This document shows positions 52,230 through 60,108 of a DNA stretch of 64,000 bases, one piece after another. The stretch's first letter is position 1. Each line of letters starts with the position of its first letter. The position numbers and the translations under genes were made by a program. A model generated the notes under the pieces. The model was not told where the DNA came from. It did not search any database and saw nothing but the letters and a program-made list of their open reading frames with translations. The stretch lies in the NCBI RefSeq assembly GCF_004827385.1, contig NZ_SRXN01000015.1, forward strand, positions 106,289 through 170,288, given 5' to 3'. The stretch comes from Ensifer sp. MPMI2T. Its GTDB lineage: Bacteria; Pseudomonadota; Alphaproteobacteria; Rhizobiales; Rhizobiaceae.

Positions 52230-53434
52230 AGCAATCCACCCTCGTTGTGGCGGGGCTCCGGTATGGTCGGAGTCGGCATGGTTTGTGTCGTTTCGACAGC
52301 TAGTGCCGCGAGGCGCCGCACCAGCCCCTCGCAGTCCGTGCGGTCGAAGACCCAGGTCCCGGGGTTGCATTGGGCGACGCCGTTAGCCGCTTCGACGTAT
52401 CGATCTGGTGTCATCGATTCGATCAGAGTGGCGAGGCTCTCTGCGTCGGCCTTCTCCAGCACCAGTCCGATGCCACGGACCGAGAGGAAACGTGCCGTCT
52501 CCGTGCCCTTCATGGCGATCGGTACCCGCCCGTAACGGCATCCCTCATAGAGGCGGTTCGGCAGCAGCCATGCGGAATTTTGGCCTTCCTCGAAGAAATC
52601 GATCGCCCATGTGAAGTGGACGCCCCCATAAATATCGGCGAGGTCTTCGGGATTGCGGTAGGCGCCCTCGAAGCCCATGAAGGGTTCGTTCCGGACGAAT
52701 GCGTCAAAATCCTCGAATTCGGAGTAAGCGGGCCTACCCCGCAAAACGATTTCGAAGCGGCCCTCCATCTTTCGCGAGAACTCGGCGAGCAGCGCGAGGG
52801 ACTTGGCACAGCGCAACGCACCGAACCAGCCGATCTTCCACGGAGGACCGGGCACCGGGCATTGCGCGGAATCGGCGATCCGATCCGCAGGGCCATCGAT
52901 TTCCAGGACTTTGTTTTCGAGAAGCAACGCCGGCGCATCGAGCCCCGAGAGCGGCCGGAAATAGTGTTCGATGAAGGCTGGCGAGCTGGTAATCAGCCAG
53001 CGCGCATCTCGTCCAAGACGAGCCTCGGTCGCACGCAGCGCACGCCCGACGACATCCTTGCGCAGAAGCAGCCGGTGTATGTCGAGGCACTCATAGACAA
53101 TCGGAACCTGGCCGCCGAAAAGCGTCACGGCCCGTTTGGCAACGGCCAGCATCTCGAGATTGCGTGCGATGATCAGATCGGGCTTGCCGACATGCGCCAG
53201 CTTGCTCTTCAGCGAAAGACAGGCGGCGGCAACCGCGCCGATACGCTGCGCGAAGCGACCGTCGGCCGTGAAGCCCAGTCCGATTGGCTCGATGCCAGGC
53301 ATGGCTGCGAGCGAATTAGCGTCCCGGCGAAAGCCGGCAAGCGTCACATTCGCGCCGCCCGCGACAAGCGTGAGAATCCGACGACGTACAGCAGGATCGG
53401 CAAGGTCCTGCGCCAAATAAAGTATCTGTAGCAT
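52226..53434 (-). CDS. exoL: Succinoglycan glycosyltransferase ExoL
   Basis: A 402-residue glycosyltransferase of the GT-B-like ExoL family. It starts MLQILYLAQDLADPAVRRRI and has a C-terminal LYEGCRYGRVPIAMKGTETA nucleotide-sugar region. ExoL adds the third sugar. It is the first gene of the coupled exoL-A-M-O-N-P run and lies 109 bp downstream of exoK, so it may have its own promoter. Confidence 0.94.
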   Translation of the reverse strand: MLQILYLAQDLADPAVRRRILTLVAGGANVTLAGFRRDANSLAAMPGIEPIGLGFTADGRFAQRIGAVAAACLSLKSKLAHVGKPDLIIARNLEMLAVAKRAVTLFGGQVPIVYECLDIHRLLLRKDVVGRALRATEARLGRDARWLITSSPAFIEHYFRPLSGLDAPALLLENKVLEIDGPADRIADSAQCPVPGPPWKIGWFGALRCAKSLALLAEFSRKMEGRFEIVLRGRPAYSEFEDFDAFVRNEPFMGFEGAYRNPEDLADIYGGVHFTWAIDFFEEGQNSAWLLPNRLYEGCRYGRVPIAMKGTETARFLSVRGIGLVLEKADAESLATLIESMTPDRYVEAANGVAQCNPGTWVFDRTDCEGLVRRLAALAVETTQTMPTPTIPEPRHNEGGLL

Positions 53435-53543
53435 GAAAACATCCGTTTCCGTGCTCAGCCCCAGCCGAGCTTAGTTCAGTTTTTTGTGCATCGCAACAGA
53501 ATGCTGCAAGTGCTCAATTGTTGGTCAAATGCTCAGAATGCGC

Positions 53544-54335
53544 TCAATCCATGCGGCAGGCGACTGACTCGGCGAACTGGCACTCGTCGCCAGGAGCGGT
53601 GAAGGCGACGCGATCGACCTGAAGCGTTGTCGGCTCCTTATAGGAAAATGTGCCCATCCAGTCGCTGAGGGTGTCCGTTCCCCAAAGGCTGAAGAAGATC
53701 TTCTGCGCGTTCGCCGGGATTTTCGCCGGATCCGTGACCTCGTGGACCAGCTCACCGTTGACGTAATAGCGGATCCGTTCCTTCTCCCAGACGAAGGCAT
53801 AGTCGTTGAAGCCCTGGTTGGCGCCGCCGGGAACATCGGCAAGATACTCGTTGCCGCCCTTGGCCGAGACATATTGATTGACCTGGACTTTTGCCGGATT
53901 CTTGCCGAGCACTTCAAAATCGATTTCGTCGTGCGGCTTCTTGTCGGCCGGACCGATGTAGGTGAAGAAAGCCGAGTTCAGCCCAGACCCGTCCGCTGTC
54001 TTGATCCGCGCCTCGTAGGTGCCGTAGCCAAAGCGCTTGCGGGTCTGAATTTCACCGCAGGCGAAATTGCGTTCGCCCTCCTTTCGGTGCTCGAAGACAA
54101 GTTCCAGAATGCCGTTGTTTATTTTTACCTGCTTCTTGGACCAGGTGCAGTTCTGGTGGGCGCCATTGTTCCACCCGTCCGAGACAAACCAGAAGCCTGT
54201 ATTCAAACTGTCGAAATCGTCGATGAAGGACGCGCCGTTGGCGCCCGGCTGCGCGGCCACCGTTCCAGCGAGGCCGGCGAGCGGGAGCGTGATAAGTGTG
54301 AAGTAGCGCAGGCGCGCATAACAGTCGGATATCAT
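53544..54335 (-). CDS. exoK: Endo-1,3-1,4-beta-glycanase (GH16)
   Basis: A 263-residue secreted GH16 glycanase that cuts nascent succinoglycan into shorter chains. The signal peptide is about residues 1-28 (ends GTVAAQPG). The catalytic motif DEIDFEVLG has nucleophile Glu137, Asp139 and acid/base Glu141. It follows the exoH remnant by 11 bp. A typical Shine-Dalgarno is not clear; the ATG is chosen because the signal peptide begins there. Confidence 0.94.
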   Translation of the reverse strand: MISDCYARLRYFTLITLPLAGLAGTVAAQPGANGASFIDDFDSLNTGFWFVSDGWNNGAHQNCTWSKKQVKINNGILELVFEHRKEGERNFACGEIQTRKRFGYGTYEARIKTADGSGLNSAFFTYIGPADKKPHDEIDFEVLGKNPAKVQVNQYVSAKGGNEYLADVPGGANQGFNDYAFVWEKERIRYYVNGELVHEVTDPAKIPANAQKIFFSLWGTDTLSDWMGTFSYKEPTTLQVDRVAFTAPGDECQFAESVACRMD

Positions 54336-54346
54336 TGTCGTTACCT

Positions 54347-54724
54347 TTATTGCGGGGAACAGTTCGCATATCGGCCATCTTGTGCCGGAAGCGCCATTCG
54401 CCCTGTACGTCCTGGGCTGCCCGTAAGGGCGCCGAGCAGGTCGGGTGCCAGTCGCCCCACGAGATTGTGACAAGCGACCAGGATTGCGATCACCAGGATC
54501 GGCATCGTGAAGTAGAAGAGGGGATAGTACGTCAGTCCGCTGAGATTCCAGAGCATCCGGAACAGGACGAGCAATGGATAATGGGCGCAGAAAATCCAGT
54601 CCAGAAAACCGTCAGCACCCAGGAACGGGCTCGCCTGCGGATTAAACGGGACGTGCATGAACACAATGCCGGAAACCAGCACGATGCGCATCAGATCAAT
54701 CCGCGACGAAACATTCGCGTCCAT
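54347..54724 (-). pseudogene. exoH: exoH remnant with a large in-frame internal deletion
   Basis: Only 125 codons remain of a succinyltransferase (Acyltransferase_3) that is normally about 370 residues with some ten membrane spans. Residues 1-37 hold the N-terminus (SRIDLMRIVLVSGIVFMHVP, then SPFLGADGFLDW). Residues from 38 on match the last part of ExoH (IFCAHYPLLVLFRMLWNLSG, then TYYPLFYFTMP and APDLLGALTGS). The join keeps the frame and no stop intervenes, so a short membrane protein may still be made but the enzyme cannot work. Succinylation, needed for ExoK cleavage and symbiosis in S. meliloti, is expected to be lost. The N- and C-terminal match is from family knowledge, not a computed alignment. 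Confidence 0.78.
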
Positions 54725-55187
54725 ACCCACGATGTCAGTCACTCCCTATCTGGCAGCGCCTCGGCGGCAGCCGATTCAACAGAGCAGTCTTGAGCCCGTG
54801 GGAGATAAACTAGGGCATCGGCGAAGAAAAAATATGGCGGTGCAACAGAAAAATACGACGAATCATGCTGCACTGCACCTAAGCGGCGAATCCTTGGAAA
54901 ACCGGCGTGACCGCTTCATGCCGTCCTACTTCGAAAAACCTCGGTTTCGTCGCATGTTGCAGAAATTGTGCCCCGCAAAATTGTGGGACAAGTAAAGGTT
55001 GAGTTACGGAAATATGATTTTTTTTTAATCGATTGTTTTTTTGACGGCCAATCGGGGTGTTGGGGCGACGCCGCGATGAATTGCGGCAAGGTTTGGGCAG
55101 CTTTTCGGCGTTCGCTGGAAGATCGAATCGACAAGCGGCAAAGCCGTTGAACATGCTCGGAATATTTGGGGTCGCACCTACTGCGTG
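54725..55187. other. Non-coding stretch upstream of exoH remnant
   Basis: About 460 bp with no supported gene, partly AT-rich, with a T8 run at about 55019-55027. It should carry the exoHK promoter. MucR is known to bind upstream of exoH in S. meliloti; no site is assigned here. A 53-codon plus-strand frame from 54834 lacks a Shine-Dalgarno and is not called. Confidence 0.45.
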
Positions 55188-55243
55188 TTTCCTTAAATCG
55201 TACCCGATTAAGGATAAAAACATGCAGCAATTCAAAGTGACGC
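55188..55243. repeat. RIME1-like fragment
   Basis: TTTCCTTAAATCGTACCCGA is followed by TTAAGGATAAAAACATGCAG and CAATTCAAAGTG. It is one half of the RIME1-like element and lies in the gap between the exoH remnant and exoI. Confidence 0.68.
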
Positions 55244-55412
55244 GGTGACGGTTGCGCATCTCGAAAGCCGCTATACGCGCGTAAGCCGACCTGACTGGCC
55301 TTGCTGATTATGCGCCCCGGGGCACGGCCGCATTGAGCACCGATCCCGGGCGTCGGCCGGCGGCACATTGTTGCCCGACACCGCCAACTCCGCCTGCGCA
55401 GTGTATGTCGCG

Positions 55413-55670
55413 TCAGTCGTCGTTGCGCTTCGCGGAAACGGTTCGCGTCTCGTTCTCCAGCAGCGGTCTGGCGATCTCCTCCGCATCGTCTTTGCGCTTC
55501 TCGGCCACTGCCTTGTCTTCTGATTTCAGCGAGGGCATCAACAGCGCAGCGATGATGCCTATCGGGCCAAGTACACAACCAATCAGCAACCAGAGAAGAC
55601 TGTGTCCGCCCCTAAGCGCGGCCACGACCGCGGTCACGATGCTGCATAAGATCCAGATTTCAACGATCAT
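55413..55670 (-). CDS. Small membrane protein downstream of exoI
   Basis: An 85-residue protein with two hydrophobic segments (IVEIWILCSIVTAVVAAL and LLWLLIGCVLGPIGIIAALL) and a charged tail (KSEDKAVAEKRKDDAEEIAR). It starts 18 bp after the exoI stop on the same strand. The topology suggests a two-span hairpin with a cytoplasmic helix. I do not recognise it as a canonical exo gene. The Shine-Dalgarno is weak. Confidence 0.6.
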   Translation of the reverse strand: MIVEIWILCSIVTAVVAALRGGHSLLWLLIGCVLGPIGIIAALLMPSLKSEDKAVAEKRKDDAEEIARPLLENETRTVSAKRNDD

Positions 55671-55688
55671 CGATTTCGCTTGCTGCCT

Positions 55689-56228
55689 TCAACACGTCCG
55701 CTTTCGGTTCATGCGTCCGGGCGGTGCCGGACATGACTGGCCGAACTGACTGCGCCAAAAACCGGCGCCGGCCGAACGGGCGGTCGCCTGTGCGTCAGCA
55801 TAGACGCCCTTACTGTGCTCTTCCCGGTCGATTGCATTACCGGTCTCCACCAGCCAGCGGTTCACGTCTTTGCCGTCGGCGCGAAAGCAGGTACCGACAA
55901 AGCGGCCATAACGATCGCGCTTGACGAGTTCGCAGCGCGTAGGGCGGGAAGCCGTCAGAAACGTGTCCAAAGCGGAAACCGCTTCCTCGCCGCATCGGTA
56001 GTCCAGGCCCTTCTCATCCAAGCAGACTTGCCAGCTTTCCGGTGCGTCGACGCCGCTGAACTGGATCCGCTCGCCGGCGATTTCAATGGTATCGCCGTCG
56101 ATAACCGACGCTTCACCAATGATCGGCTCGGCCGCTTGCGCACTGTTCGCCGTCATCAGCAGAACCAGGAAAAGTTTAATTTTCCCCTTCGTTACTGGAG
56201 ACGAGCCATGGTTGCAACTCGATTTCAT
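55689..56228 (-). CDS. exoI: ExoI, secreted thermonuclease-like protein
   Basis: About 179 residues with an N-terminal hydrophobic signal (IKLFLVLLMTANSAQAAEP) and a staphylococcal-nuclease domain. Nuclease marks are VIDGDTIEIAGERIQFSGVD with the following APE, and KRDRYGRFVGTC, which carry the equivalents of the catalytic Arg, Glu and Arg. S. meliloti exoI lies at this place in the cluster and encodes the same fold; its role in polysaccharide synthesis is not well defined. The start is uncertain: the ATG used lacks a Shine-Dalgarno and the frame is open further upstream. Confidence 0.8.
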   Translation of the reverse strand: MKSSCNHGSSPVTKGKIKLFLVLLMTANSAQAAEPIIGEASVIDGDTIEIAGERIQFSGVDAPESWQVCLDEKGLDYRCGEEAVSALDTFLTASRPTRCELVKRDRYGRFVGTCFRADGKDVNRWLVETGNAIDREEHSKGVYADAQATARSAGAGFWRSQFGQSCPAPPGRMNRKRTC

Positions 56229-56454
56229 TCGGGGCTGAAAGGAAGGACGTCTGTTGCCGAAAGCCGTTGCGGCTATGCCTATGCCGATCATGCCCCAGTT
56301 CCCATCCAGCCTCAGTCCCCTATCAGCCTAACGCAGGTGGCCCGCCGTTGGCATCCTGTAAAACTTGGGGTGAAAGGCCGTGTAAAGCGCATTACCACTG
56401 ATTGAGCCCATAGGAGTGAGGCCGGGATGTGGAATTCAGGGGGTTTCCGAGTGC

Positions 56455-56529
56455 TCAGAAGACAAATATGTAAAGGAGAACGATAACAATCAGGGGAACA
56501 CCCATCAGCCAGAGAATGATGCCTTTCAT
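56455..56529 (-). CDS. 24-residue single-span membrane peptide
   Basis: A very short reading frame with an excellent Shine-Dalgarno (GGAGGTAAGTGGC) before its ATG. It encodes MKGIILWLMG, then a fully hydrophobic stretch ending YIFVF. The whole peptide is one membrane span with a single Lys at the N-terminus. I recall very similar short peptides (MKGIIIWLxGVPL type) in other rhizobia, annotated as membrane proteins. It lies in the interval where exoT-W-V would be expected. Function unknown. Confidence 0.65.
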   Translation of the reverse strand: MKGIILWLMGVPLIVIVLLYIFVF

Positions 56530-56602
56530 GCCACTTACCTCCATATCGTTACTCCGTAACGCGAAGGCTGAAGAAGCGTTCCTTTTTTGGCATGCAGGCA
56601 AC

Positions 56603-56630
56603 AAAAAAGGCCGGGGCGCCCCGACCTTTT
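56603..56630 (-). terminator. Strong intrinsic terminator
   Basis: On the minus strand, AAGGTCGGGGC pairs with GCCCCGGCCTT (one G-T/A mismatch) and is followed by TTTTT. The plus strand also has a short T-run. It could end transcripts from exoU, 370 bp upstream, and protects the small peptide gene from read-through. Confidence 0.78.
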
Positions 56631-56899
56631 CCTCTTCGCTGCTCTATCTGCCAGTACATCCGTGGTCAGACTATCGAGCGCGAAGCCTGCCCGCAGGTCA
56701 GGCGATCTCGCCGACATCTGAACAGGCAATTTATTGACGCGGATGTGGGAATTCCACAGAGCGATTGTAAGAGCGGCCATGCCTAATCTTTTCGGATGCT
56801 ACTAGACGAAAGCCGCACTCCTGTATTCTGACTGGCGTGCACGCGCCAAATCATGGAGCTTCCGCAACAGCGGGCGCTTGGTCAAAGCGATGAATAGGG

Positions 56900-56930
56900 C
56901 CTTAAATCGGCTACGATTTAAGGAACATGC
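56900..56930. repeat. RIME1-like half palindrome
   Basis: CCTTAAATCGgctaCGATTTAAGG is followed by AACATGC, one palindrome of the RIME1-like element. It lies 73 bp from the exoU stop, at the presumed exoTWV deletion site. Confidence 0.68.
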
Positions 56931-57002
56931 CCTCCGGCGCCGCCGCCTGATGCGGAGCGCAGGAGATCGTCGCGCAATTTCCTGCGAGCTTTTGAGCCTC
57001 GG

Positions 57003-58028
57003 CTACTCCCTCGGCTCCGCCAGAGGCGGGTCAAGCAGATAGCGTATGGCACCCGAGCCTCCGAGCGCGACCGGCGCAGAGGACTGACGGGGCCTAAAAC
57101 GTTCGGTCTTATCGGCAAGGATACCGCCGACGATTGCCGGAAGCGCGCCGGGATTAGTGAGCCCATAGCCTATCGCGCTCATGAAGCCCGCCTGGTTCTT
57201 GAGATCGAGGAAATGCCGCAGTTCATAGCGGTCGCGGATGTGGCGCGCATGGCGCCGAATGGCGATGGCGGCATCGGCGTTCAATGGGCCTTCAGTAAGG
57301 ATCGCCCGGTCCGCCTCGTAGAGCCGCCTCAGGTCTGCCGTGCGATGGCTGCCGCTTAACGAATTGCCCCGGACAACGGCGGCATAGCCGCAGCTGTGGA
57401 TGATCTTGTAGCGTGCGCCCTTGGCGAGCGCTCTGGCATAGAGGTCGTAGTCTTCGCCGAGGCGCAGGTCTTCCTTGTAGCGGAGCCGATGGTTGTCGAG
57501 GAACGAGCGCCGCATCAGCGGCTTGAGGAAGCCGATCTCGCCGCGGCGAACGCCGCGCCGGGAGATATTGCCTTCGACGAAACCGACCAGATCGAGCACA
57601 CGTGGATTAGGCGTGAAACGGCCGATCCGGCCGTGGGCGGTTTCCGCCTGGCTCGCGTCGATGAACGCGATGTTGTCTGCAATGAAGTCCCAGCCATCCT
57701 CGGATAGAAGCTGACGAAGTCGACCCGGAAAGAAGAAGTCGTCGGCATCCAGTACGCCAAGAAGCGGGGACTGCGAGATCGCGATCGCATGATTGCGTGC
57801 GGCGGCGGGGCCGCGGTTTTCGTTGAAGCGGACCACGTTCAATCGGCCGCTTCCGTCATCCGCGGCGCGTGCCGTACGGGCAGTGTCATCGGTCGAACCA
57901 TCGTCAATGACGATGACTTCCGAGGCTTCGGGTTCGGCAAGAGCGGAAGCGATCGCTCTCGTGATCGTGTCGGCGGCGTTCTTTGCGGCAATGATGATGC
58001 AGACGTTCGTCGGCGCGGCTACGGTCAT
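57003..58028 (-). CDS. exoU: Succinoglycan glycosyltransferase ExoU
   Basis: A 341-residue GT2 enzyme: VCIIIAAKNAADTI, VIVIDDGSTDDTA, FNENRGPAAARNHAIAIS and GVLDADDFFFPGRL. ExoU adds the sixth sugar (beta-1,6-glucose). ExoW is similar, but the AAKNAADTI start and position next to exoX fit ExoU. In S. meliloti it is followed by exoV; here it is followed by the degenerate interval, so it is now a single-gene unit. Confidence 0.9.
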   Translation of the reverse strand: MTVAAPTNVCIIIAAKNAADTITRAIASALAEPEASEVIVIDDGSTDDTARTARAADDGSGRLNVVRFNENRGPAAARNHAIAISQSPLLGVLDADDFFFPGRLRQLLSEDGWDFIADNIAFIDASQAETAHGRIGRFTPNPRVLDLVGFVEGNISRRGVRRGEIGFLKPLMRRSFLDNHRLRYKEDLRLGEDYDLYARALAKGARYKIIHSCGYAAVVRGNSLSGSHRTADLRRLYEADRAILTEGPLNADAAIAIRRHARHIRDRYELRHFLDLKNQAGFMSAIGYGLTNPGALPAIVGGILADKTERFRPRQSSAPVALGGSGAIRYLLDPPLAEPRE

Positions 58029-58193
58029 ACTGGGCTCCGGCAGGTGATCGAGATGCGTCGGTGTAATTTTGGTTTTTCACCGGCTTTGCAAAACATGTCC
58101 GGCGATCATGTCGCAAACGCGTCAAGCGCAGATTTTTTTGCAGTGCGGGAGAAGATCGTGGCCAAGGTCGACGTCAGACGTCTGCGTATATCC

Positions 58194-58268
58194 TGCATTG
58201 TTTCCTTAAATCGTAGCCGATTCAAGCACAGCATCCTAGCGCGTCTCACGCGACGCGTGGCGCTGTAG
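58194..58268. repeat. RIME1-like element, shortened
   Basis: TTTCCTTAAATCGTAGCCGA begins the first half and a second palindrome, GCGCGTCTCACGCGACGCGT, follows, ending GGCGCTGTAGCA. It lies between exoU and exoX, 24 bp from the exoX stop. Confidence 0.68.
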
Positions 58269-58291
58269 CAGCCTGCTCGGGGACGATAATT

Positions 58292-58621
58292 TTAGGGGTT
58301 GGAGTGGCCCGGGCGGTTCAGACGGCGAATGGAGATCTTGCCTGATTGCTTGTCGTCGGGCGTAGGTTCGATTGACGCCTTGACCGGAGACAATTTGCGC
58401 CGGTCGCGGGCTTCCTTCCAGACCATGAACAGGACGGCGATGAAATATCCGACTTGCAACAGCACGGCACAGATCAGTGTCTGTATCGCGGTCGAAACCA
58501 GTGAGCCGTTCAGAAGATAGGTTGCGATGGCAAAGGCCACCAACGCGCCGATCATGCTGACAAGGACGCGCGGCGCAAACATCGCGTTACCGTCCTTCGG
58601 ATTTTCCACAGGTACAGTCAT
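58292..58621 (-). CDS. exoX: ExoX, small membrane inhibitor of exopolysaccharide synthesis
   Basis: A 109-residue protein with two membrane spans (VLVSMIGALVAFAIATYLL and TLICAVLLQVGYFIAVLFMV) and a basic C-terminal tail. ExoX acts after transcription to lower polysaccharide synthesis, in balance with ExoY. It is divergent from exoY, as in S. meliloti. A start at the internal Met14 (58582) would give 96 residues, close to the usual length, and has GGACGG ahead. Confidence 0.88.
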   Translation of the reverse strand: MTVPVENPKDGNAMFAPRVLVSMIGALVAFAIATYLLNGSLVSTAIQTLICAVLLQVGYFIAVLFMVWKEARDRRKLSPVKASIEPTPDDKQSGKISIRRLNRPGHSNP

Positions 58622-59364
58622 TGGACACTTAGCCCTCTCCTCCCGTTCCCCACTATATTAGTGGTCGCTTTTCTCTTCAACATGCAAACCGCAACTTTGT
58701 CGCACCACTTTTACCGCGGAAACCTTTCCGTCATCTTCACCGACAACAGCGGGCAAATCACTTCGGAGTGATCGTGCGCAGGCATGCAATTAAAGATGGC
58801 ACGTGGGGAGGAATACAACATATTCCGGGAAAATCGGAGTCTAAACGGCTCGCTTTGCCGTCCCCCTAAATTGACAGGGGTAAATGCGAACTCATTCTGA
58901 TTGCTGCATCTTTCGGCTTTGGCTCGACGCTTTTTCCCGATCAACTTTTGTTACAAGTCTATTGCAAAAACACCAAGATAAATGTGCGCTGCAACATGAT
59001 GATGCAATGCAAAAAGCTGAGCCGGAATTACCCCTTGTCAATTTCGCACCGGCGCCGCCTTTGGCCGTCCGAGTGAAACAATGATACGTTTCCTGTAATA
59101 CTTCGCGATCCGAAAGCATTAAATCATACTGATGTTTCAACGTGGCAGGCATGCGACAAACTATCTTAGTTATAAATTTCGGATCGTTATAATTAAATTT
59201 TAGTAATAGTGCCTGCGTCCGATCGGTCAAAACGGTTTGGAGAAGGGGCGCGCCGACGCGGCCTTGATTTCGCCTTCAAAAAACAAATTCTCACCATACA
59301 CTCGCGCTAGATGACCCGCGTCCTGCGGGACCGACATTCGCAAAACGTAAATGGAGTCACCTCT
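58622..59364. promoter_or_regulatory. Long divergent regulatory region between exoX and exoY
   Basis: About 740 bp without a supported gene, clearly more AT-rich than the rest of the window (for example 59085-59215). In S. meliloti this interval carries several exoY promoters and a MucR-binding region. The same role is expected here; I cannot place individual sites with confidence. A minus-strand frame at 58892-59230 looks non-coding. Confidence 0.6.
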
Positions 59365-60045
59365 ATGAAGTCCGCGACTCGCTCGGCCAGTTCGCCGTTT
59401 TTTATCGCCGGAGAGGCCGGAGTATTCCGGCCGATAGGCGGCATATCAAAACGAAGTTTTGACATCGCCGCTGCGTCCTTGGCTCTCATCTTCTTCAGTC
59501 CGCTCTTCCTGCTCATCATGGCGCTCGTAAAGTTCTCTGACGGCGGGAGTGTTTTCTATGGACACCGCCGCATCGGTCACAACGGACAGGCCTTCAAGTG
59601 CCTGAAATTCCGGACGATGATGCAGAACGGCGACCGCGTACTGCAAGACTATTTCAAGGAGAATCCTGACGCCTACGAAGAGTGGCGCACGACCCGCAAG
59701 CTGCAGAATGACCCACGGGTAACCGCTGTGGGTGCCGTGTTGCGCAAGCTCAGCCTCGACGAGCTGCCACAGCTCCTCAACATCATTCGCGGCGAGATGA
59801 GCGTAGTTGGTCCGCGCCCGGTCGTAGAGGACGAGCTCGAGCTTTATGATTCGGCTGCCATCTACTACCTGCGCTCCCGCCCCGGTCTGACCGGCCTTTG
59901 GCAGATCAGCGGCCGTAACGACGTATCCTACGCGGCCAGAGTGGCCTTTGACACGCAATACGTCCAGAACTGGTCGCTCCTTGTCGACCTTGCCATCGTC
60001 GTCAAGACGATCCCTGCCGTCTGCTTCTCCCGCGGCAGCTATTGA
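59365..60045 (+). CDS. exoY: Galactosyl-1-phosphate undecaprenyl transferase, initiating enzyme
   Basis: A 226-residue bacterial sugar transferase, same length as S. meliloti ExoY. One N-terminal membrane segment (about residues 33-54, [20 protein letters not shown]) is followed by the conserved catalytic part: [44 protein letters not shown] and [18 protein letters not shown]. It starts the repeating unit by loading galactose-1-P on the lipid carrier with ExoF. GGAG lies 9 nt before the ATG. Confidence 0.96.
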   Translation: MKSATRSASSPFFIAGEAGVFRPIGGISKRSFDIAAASLALIFFSPLFLLIMALVKFSDGGSVFYGHRRIGHNGQAFKCLKFRTMMQNGDRVLQDYFKENPDAYEEWRTTRKLQNDPRVTAVGAVLRKLSLDELPQLLNIIRGEMSVVGPRPVVEDELELYDSAAIYYLRSRPGLTGLWQISGRNDVSYAARVAFDTQYVQNWSLLVDLAIVVKTIPAVCFSRGSY

Positions 60046-60108
60046 ACCCTTGGCGCTGAATGACCCCTCCGGGGTCTAGACAGTGTCAAGCACCAGGAAA
60101 TCACGAAA

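Larger units (their letters stand above)
56530..57002. other. Degenerate interval in place of exoT-exoW-exoV
   Basis: Apart from the terminator and a RIME fragment, this 470-bp interval after the exoU stop has no recognisable gene. In S. meliloti exoT (flippase), exoW (last glucosyltransferase) and exoV (pyruvyltransferase) lie between exoI and exoU. No fragment of these is visible to me on either strand. Confidence 0.6.

Noticed and set aside
54834..54995. 53-codon plus-strand frame beginning MAVQQKNTTN
   Set aside because: It has reasonable composition but no Shine-Dalgarno and no known relatives that I can recall; it is left as non-coding unless conserved.
54879..55578. Two long minus-strand frames over the RIME fragment at 55188
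   Set aside because: They translate through the repeat and the AT-rich gap, have no ribosome-binding site and an amino-acid make-up rich in Arg, Cys and Ser unlike real neighbours.
56535..56780. Minus-strand frame across the terminator between exoI and exoU
   Set aside because: It reads through a strong intrinsic terminator stem and shows no similarity to ExoT, ExoW or ExoV.
58892..59230. Minus-strand frame of 112 codons in the exoX-exoY interval
   Set aside because: It lies in the AT-rich regulatory region, lacks rhizobial codon bias and a Shine-Dalgarno, and the corresponding interval in S. meliloti is non-coding.
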